Positions 25,701 to 30,682 of a stretch of DNA of 30,682 nucleotides are shown in pieces. The stretch comes from Streptomyces showdoensis. GTDB lineage: Bacteria; Actinomycetota; Actinomycetes; Streptomycetales; Streptomycetaceae. The notes under the pieces were generated by a model. That model was not told the DNA's origin, made no database searches, and saw only the letters and a program-made list of their open reading frames with translations. Both the position numbers and the translations under genes were made by a program. The stretch's first letter is position 1; every line of letters begins with the position of its first letter. The stretch spans positions 1 to 30,682 of the forward strand of contig NZ_BAAAXG010000005.1 of NCBI RefSeq assembly GCF_039535475.1, given 5' to 3'.

Positions 25701-27900
25701 CTGATGGCACCCCGCCCCCCGGGGTTCTCTATGTCGGACACTCGATACGAACGACGACAAACGTCCGGATAAGCACATCCAATCATAGCATATAGGCGTC
25801 CATGTAAGGTGCCCCGTGGGCGCTCAACAAAACAACGTACAACGCTCCCACAGATCGCAGCACACTGCGCAACGAGCGCACGCGCCCCACCCATCTCGCG
25901 ACTCCGGTCATTAGCACCCTGTGGTGGCAGCACGCGAAGCACTTCGCTGCTACTACGGCAATTGTGAGGCCTGACGACCATGTGACCAGTAGATCTGCCC
26001 AAAGAGCTAAGCCAAGGTATCTCCGTGGGCCTATCAACGGCAAAGAGCACCAGAGGGAAGCCTTATAGACGTGAGTTGTACGATCCGTATTTAGACTCGC
26101 CCATTATTGACCCTCAAGACCCGTCACCGTCTGTCCCGAAGAAACTTTTCCTTCGGGCACCTCATATGACGCCGAAGTCTCGACACGGTGACATTACCCG
26201 AAGCCATCTGCTAGCACCGGCCTAGGGGTGATTCGATGACGCGACTTGCTAGGACAGGCCCCCCCCACACGGTCAAGTTTGGTCCGGGGTCGGCTACCGG
26301 GGGGTGTCCAGGGCCCTCCAAATGGCCCGCGCTGGCGGGCCCACTAACTGGCCCATCCGCAGCCGCCCGTGTGCGACCATAGGTGTAGCGACAGACGTGC
26401 GCGCGACCGCTATCATCAGCGGCGGAAGCAGGCGGCAGGGCACCGCGGCCCAGCTCGCACCTCGCATAATCGCCTTTTTTTGACGCGGAAATGATGAGAC
26501 AAGGGCACAAAGCGAAGCAAATTCTTTCGAATGTACACAACGTGATGACTAGGTTCTAGTCTCCCTCGCATGGCGCCGCGCCGTTGCTTCCACCACGTAA
26601 GCTCCGGGCCCACACGACAGAGTATTGCCAACTTCAGAGCGACAGCCACGACCTAGTCGAGCCCGCTCTCCGCATCACGCCCTTGGTTCCGTTCCTAGTG
26701 AGCCACACTGTTATCAGACCCCCACTAATTGTCGCCGCTAGCGAGCCTCAGCTACACGCTGATACAACAATACGTAATATAAAGAGAGCGTATAAACGCT
26801 AGCGGGTGTTACAACTAGACAACTACAGAATACGGTCCCGAACGAGGGAGTACGCACGAATTCCTTTTCAACTTACGTTCTTCTCTCCCCCCCCAGGACG
26901 GCTGCGAAATACCACAATAGACGCGCTGCAGAACCGCGCGATGGACAGCTGGAGCTCAGTACAAGAGCCCAAAACGTGATTTCAATGTATAGTACAAGCC
27001 TGAAAAACTATTAACAACGTGGCTTCTCGAGCCATACATAGTCCGTTTCAGAGACGCGACCCCTCCCTTTTTAACTGCTCTATTACTCTTCTCTTGTGAG
27101 GCGTACGGGCAGGCAGTACATGAAAAGGAAACCGCAGACGCCAGCGACAGCCAAGACAGATAATTTTGGATTAAGTAGTGCGAAAGACTCCGCCCAGCAG
27201 AGAGTGTTGGGACAGTCTGCGACACACTGTAGGAACAGGGCAGTGACCGCCACAGCCAAGTCCCCTGTGCGCTTACTTTCCAGTCCTTCGATTGGGCTTC
27301 CCACCATGCATCGATCGCTCACGAGCCGCACAAGGTGAAGCGTTGCTTTGAAGCGCCGGCGGGTATGTTCCACGCCTCCGCCGCTGACGCTGGGGAACGA
27401 CCCCAGCGGCCAGACGTGAAGGCACTATCGCACGGTTGTAATAGACCGGGGCCACTACGCGCACGCCGGGGCACGTGTCCTTAACGCGGCCGCAAGCGGC
27501 CGATTAGCCATTCAACACCGACGAACGGGGGATCCACGAGACCGTGTTCCACCACATTGGATCGGAAGGCGAACCAAGCCTCAGTCCGTGGAAGCCGAAC
27601 TATGGCAAAGCACCCGGCTAGCACAGAACGAGCGTCGGACGTGCGAGGCGCTGAGAGACCGTCGACGTAGAAGCCAGGTTCCGCCGACCACAGTCAGATA
27701 CTGCGCCACGCCCACCGTCACCTGCCCCGAGGACAAGTGATGTCCGGCCGGCCGCCCCGAGGACGGGATTCAGCCGCTTGCCCAAGTAATCCTCAACTCT
27801 GTGGGACGTGCCCCGCTTCTAGCGCCACCACGGCTGTGGAGCCGCCTCCCCCCGCCGGAAGCACGACATCCGCCCACGAGCACGCCAAGAATAGAGATCA

Positions 27901-30682
27901 CTCGAGCAAGTCAGGAGTGGAGGAATAACGAGGCCGCCGAGGCACCAAGACCAGCATTGGCGAAGTACAGACGGCTGTGAGTTAAGCCGCTTTCCCGAGG
28001 GGAACGACCACCACCACCCGAGTGTAGTCACCCGGAGAACGTTCGCGTTTTAGGAGCACAGCGCCCGCCACCTGTTGTCCCGCGAGGTCCAACGAGAGCG
28101 ACCGATCCAGCCAAGACGGTAACGGGTCGAACGAGAGGCTCCAACGCCGGGAGTATCCAGGCCAACCATAGCCTGCGCCGCACATTTTACAACGCGGCGT
28201 CGGCCCGAGACCCTGGTGCGTGGTTGGGACTAGAGACCCGGATCTAGGGGGTGGCGGTGCGCCGGGTCTGCACTGTCGCTGTGCGTCGAGCACCAGGGTA
28301 AGCAAAGCTCCTCGGGGCGACCCGACGCTCCTCCTTAGAGCTGCTCCTCCACGGATAGGGGTCGAGGGCGTAACTGTCAATGCGACCCGGGCATGCAAGG
28401 ACCGAGCCGGAGATGAGGAACAAGTCGTGTGAGATTACCCCGACAGCCCACGCACGGGCGTGGTAACGGCAGCTCCGCGGGGGTGTCGCCAGGTGGTCGA
28501 ACGTGCACCTCGACGACGTCAACCACCATCCGCATGCAGGTATAGTGCAGTATTGTCGAACGTGAATGTGATCGTCTCACTCACAGGCGCAGCCAAGCCA
28601 CCTGTCGGTCCTGCACGGGTCGCTCGGAGCAAGGACACACGCCGGCTCGCCGCGGCTACACGATAAGCCGTGAGTTGAAGGAGCCGACCAGACAATGACC
28701 CGGTGCTGCGAGCACCCGGACCACACCGATTACACCTCGTCACGAGCCCCCGGGTCGCGCAGGGCGCAGCGTCCGGCGGTGACGAGGCCGCGGGGCAGCA
28801 GGCCGAGCCGTCCGCACTGCGGTCACGGGCGAGCCCGCGCCTTCGCGCGATCGTGACGTCGGTGCTTACGGTGCGTGGCACGGACAGGGACAGCAGCCGA
28901 GCAGGTGCCGCAGGCCGCCACACAGAGAAGCTTCATGGACAGAGACGCCCAGCAGCGGACCGGGCTGTGCGTCAGGGTAAGAACACGGTGACGAAGGATC
29001 TGTCCACGGCGCTAGGGAGGGTCCAGGGTGCGTGTGGTCATGGCCCACTCATGAGGAGAGAGACGGGCCCTTTACAGTGGTGCGGCGGGTCAGGCGACGT
29101 TGCCTGAGCAACTGGGTCGGTTTAGGGGCGACGCCGAGGATCATCAGGGGCGGCTGACGGCCCGGAACAGCACGGCGCCAAGTACCAGGGGCCCTGGATA
29201 GATGGAATGGTGCCTGCTAGGGCTCGATCGCGACCGCGCGCCCGAAGTGCACGAATGAGGAGGGAGCATGGACCCTACTGGGGACACGCCTCACGCCGCT
29301 GGCCGCGAGGCCGGCTCCTCGGAAGTCGGGAGCGGCCCCCCGCGCTGCCCGCAACGGCGCCCCCGAGCAGCCAGCGCCGTACGCCTGCGCCCACCACCCC
29401 CCCCATACGACCCGCCACCAGCACCGGGTCTCACCCTCTTCCTGCTCGCGCGCCCGACCGCCCCACACTGCCTTTGGTGCACGCCAGGACGAACGGCCCC
29501 CCCCAGAACGGACGAGCGAGTACGCGAGGGCGTCTGGCCCGCTCTTGGTAACAGCGGATCGCCCGTCGTGCGCAGGCACGCTACGGCAGGACGGCGCACC
29601 GCCAGGGCAATCAGGAAGACCCTCGGTGGGAGGCCGTAGAGAGAAGGCAGTACAGGTCGAGATACGAGGACCGTGACAAGGAGGCCGTGGACGGTCAAGG
29701 AGGGGTCTCACGGTCGCGAGGGCAGCAGGATAGACCACCGGCGCCCGCTGAGGGAATAGTAGACGGCCCGAGTCATCCCAACGGGCGGTAGAGTCACGAT
29801 CCAGGCTCGTCATTGGCGCAGTGGGACCCCGAGGGGGGCCCGCCGAGTGGCGCTAAAGGCGTGAGGACCAGGTGGGAGAGGCTCGTCTGCCACGGACGGG
29901 CGAAGCGACGGGGCGTGGAAGGTGCGGGGACTTTTGTACCAGCCCCCAAGCGCGGACAGGGTCTTATGGACGCTCTGCGCGCCCCTCGGCTGGGGGCATG
30001 GAGAAGGTACACGAAGACCGTTCGCCGACGGTGGACAGGCTGAGGAACCACGCGCAGAGCGGCGCCCCAACAGAAGACTCCGTACACGGGCGCCTCCGCG
30101 CAAGCGCCCGCTAGGCGTCCACACGGCGCCGCGGGGGCCCCGGTGGACGCGGACAGGTGAGCGGCCTTAGGGTGGGAGCTGCGGGCTGGTGGTCCTGCTC
30201 GGGCCGTAGGTAAGGACCGCCCGTCGAGGAGGTGAACCAGCCCGGCACGCCGGCGGATTTCAGACACAGCGCAGCCGGCCTGGCCGCCACGCAGACCACA
30301 AGCTGTGGTTGAGCACGAACGACCGCCTCGAACGGGACACCTGGGCACGCCCCTGCCGGCCCCGTCCGGCCGTGAGCACGGCTGAGGGACCGCCCAGAGG
30401 GGGAGCGAAGGCGCCGAGGTGTCATCACCCCGTCCGTCGCACCCCCGACAGGCCAGGCGCACCAGCGGTACACCTGATGTCAACGCGTGTTCGGGTGCGA
30501 GGTCGAACGGGAATCTAAGAGGGTGATGGCCCCCGGTTGGACATCCCAGTCGCGGGGCGCAGGTCCCCCCCAGGGCCCGCAAGGGTAGGTTCACGGCCGT
30601 GGGTATTCTGCCTGCGACCGGGGCGCACCGGAGCACCATTGCCGCCCGCGTCGGGCATGGTCCCAGGTGGCACCATGGACTG
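27901..30682. other. GC-rich but gene-free right end
   Basis: Composition returns to roughly two-thirds GC, yet no frame has the G/C third-position bias of the left part or any recognisable domain. The longest open frame (minus strand, 29794-30639) is rich in Cys, Arg, Pro and Gly with no motif, as expected by chance in GC-rich DNA. No telomere-like palindrome series, RNA gene or mobile element is seen. Confidence 0.6.

Larger units (their letters stand above)
20320..27900. other. A/C-rich, T-depleted sequence without genes
   Basis: About 7.6 kb in which A and C dominate and T is rare on the plus strand (a sampled line near 22021 has 27 A, 16 C, 11 G and 6 T). Open frames are short, lack domains or codon bias and occur on both strands as expected by chance. 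I see no tRNA, rRNA, CRISPR array, transposase or long repeat. Homopolymers of ten or more T or C interrupt it. Low-quality basecalls are the simplest explanation. Confidence 0.7.

Noticed and set aside
29794..30639. A 281-residue minus-strand frame in the right end
   Set aside because: No motif, no codon bias, odd Cys/Arg/Pro/Gly content and no ribosome-binding site. It is expected by chance in GC-rich DNA.
19760..30682. Streptomyces linear-chromosome or plasmid telomere region
   Set aside because: Real telomeres have compact palindrome series and the usual GC content. Here there is long T-poor sequence with homopolymers and no palindrome cluster.

Overview
The first ~19.2 kb is very GC-rich, with G/C at nearly every third codon position, ATGA-type stop/start overlaps and ECF-sigma/Tat-type/fasciclin genes. 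This points to Streptomyces or a close actinomycete relative. The remaining ~11 kb has no convincing intact gene and is treated separately.

Layout. (1) 1-1335: broken remnants of a phage terminase large subunit and a portal protein, both with several frameshifts. (2) 1458-3280: a two-domain VOC/glyoxalase-like protein, a conserved hypothetical and a small membrane protein, all minus strand. (3) 9038 down to 3332: six minus-strand genes in tight linkage: family 2 glycosyltransferase, TIGR04282/DUF2064 transferase, SAM methyltransferase, GT87/DUF2029 mannosyltransferase-like membrane protein, a cytochrome-b/sulfite-oxidase fusion and a membrane protein. Four of the five junctions are 4-bp stop/start overlaps; the fifth is a 23-bp gap. 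(4) 9163-11147: a divergent OmpR-type response regulator and its histidine kinase. (5) 13760 down to 11233: a Tat-type sulfite-oxidase-fold protein, its cytochrome b partner and an NAD-dependent sugar epimerase. (6) 13988-18469: an ECF sigma factor with an RskA-type zinc anti-sigma factor, a divergent DipZ-like thiol-redox membrane protein and an MPT83/MPT70-like fasciclin lipoprotein. (7) 18887-19252: the C-terminal half of a ricin-type lectin domain.

The most informative result is in part 6. The same promoter, CCATCC-N15-(C/A)CGAA(T/G), lies upstream of the sigma factor, dipZ and the fasciclin lipoprotein, always with a 15-nt spacer. These are homologues of the Mycobacterium tuberculosis SigK-RskA / DipZ / MPT70-MPT83 regulon. 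In this window regulator and targets are physically clustered and apparently autoregulated. Two sulfite-oxidase/cytochrome-b modules nearby, one fused and one split, suggest an envelope redox neighbourhood.

From ~19.25 kb reading frames break up. From ~20.3 kb the composition changes to A/C-rich and T-poor, with homopolymer runs of 10 or more. From ~27.9 kb it becomes GC-rich again but still without coding structure. The frameshifts at the left edge and the decay at the right edge are most simply explained by poor consensus at the ends of a long-read contig. I do not claim a biological system there.
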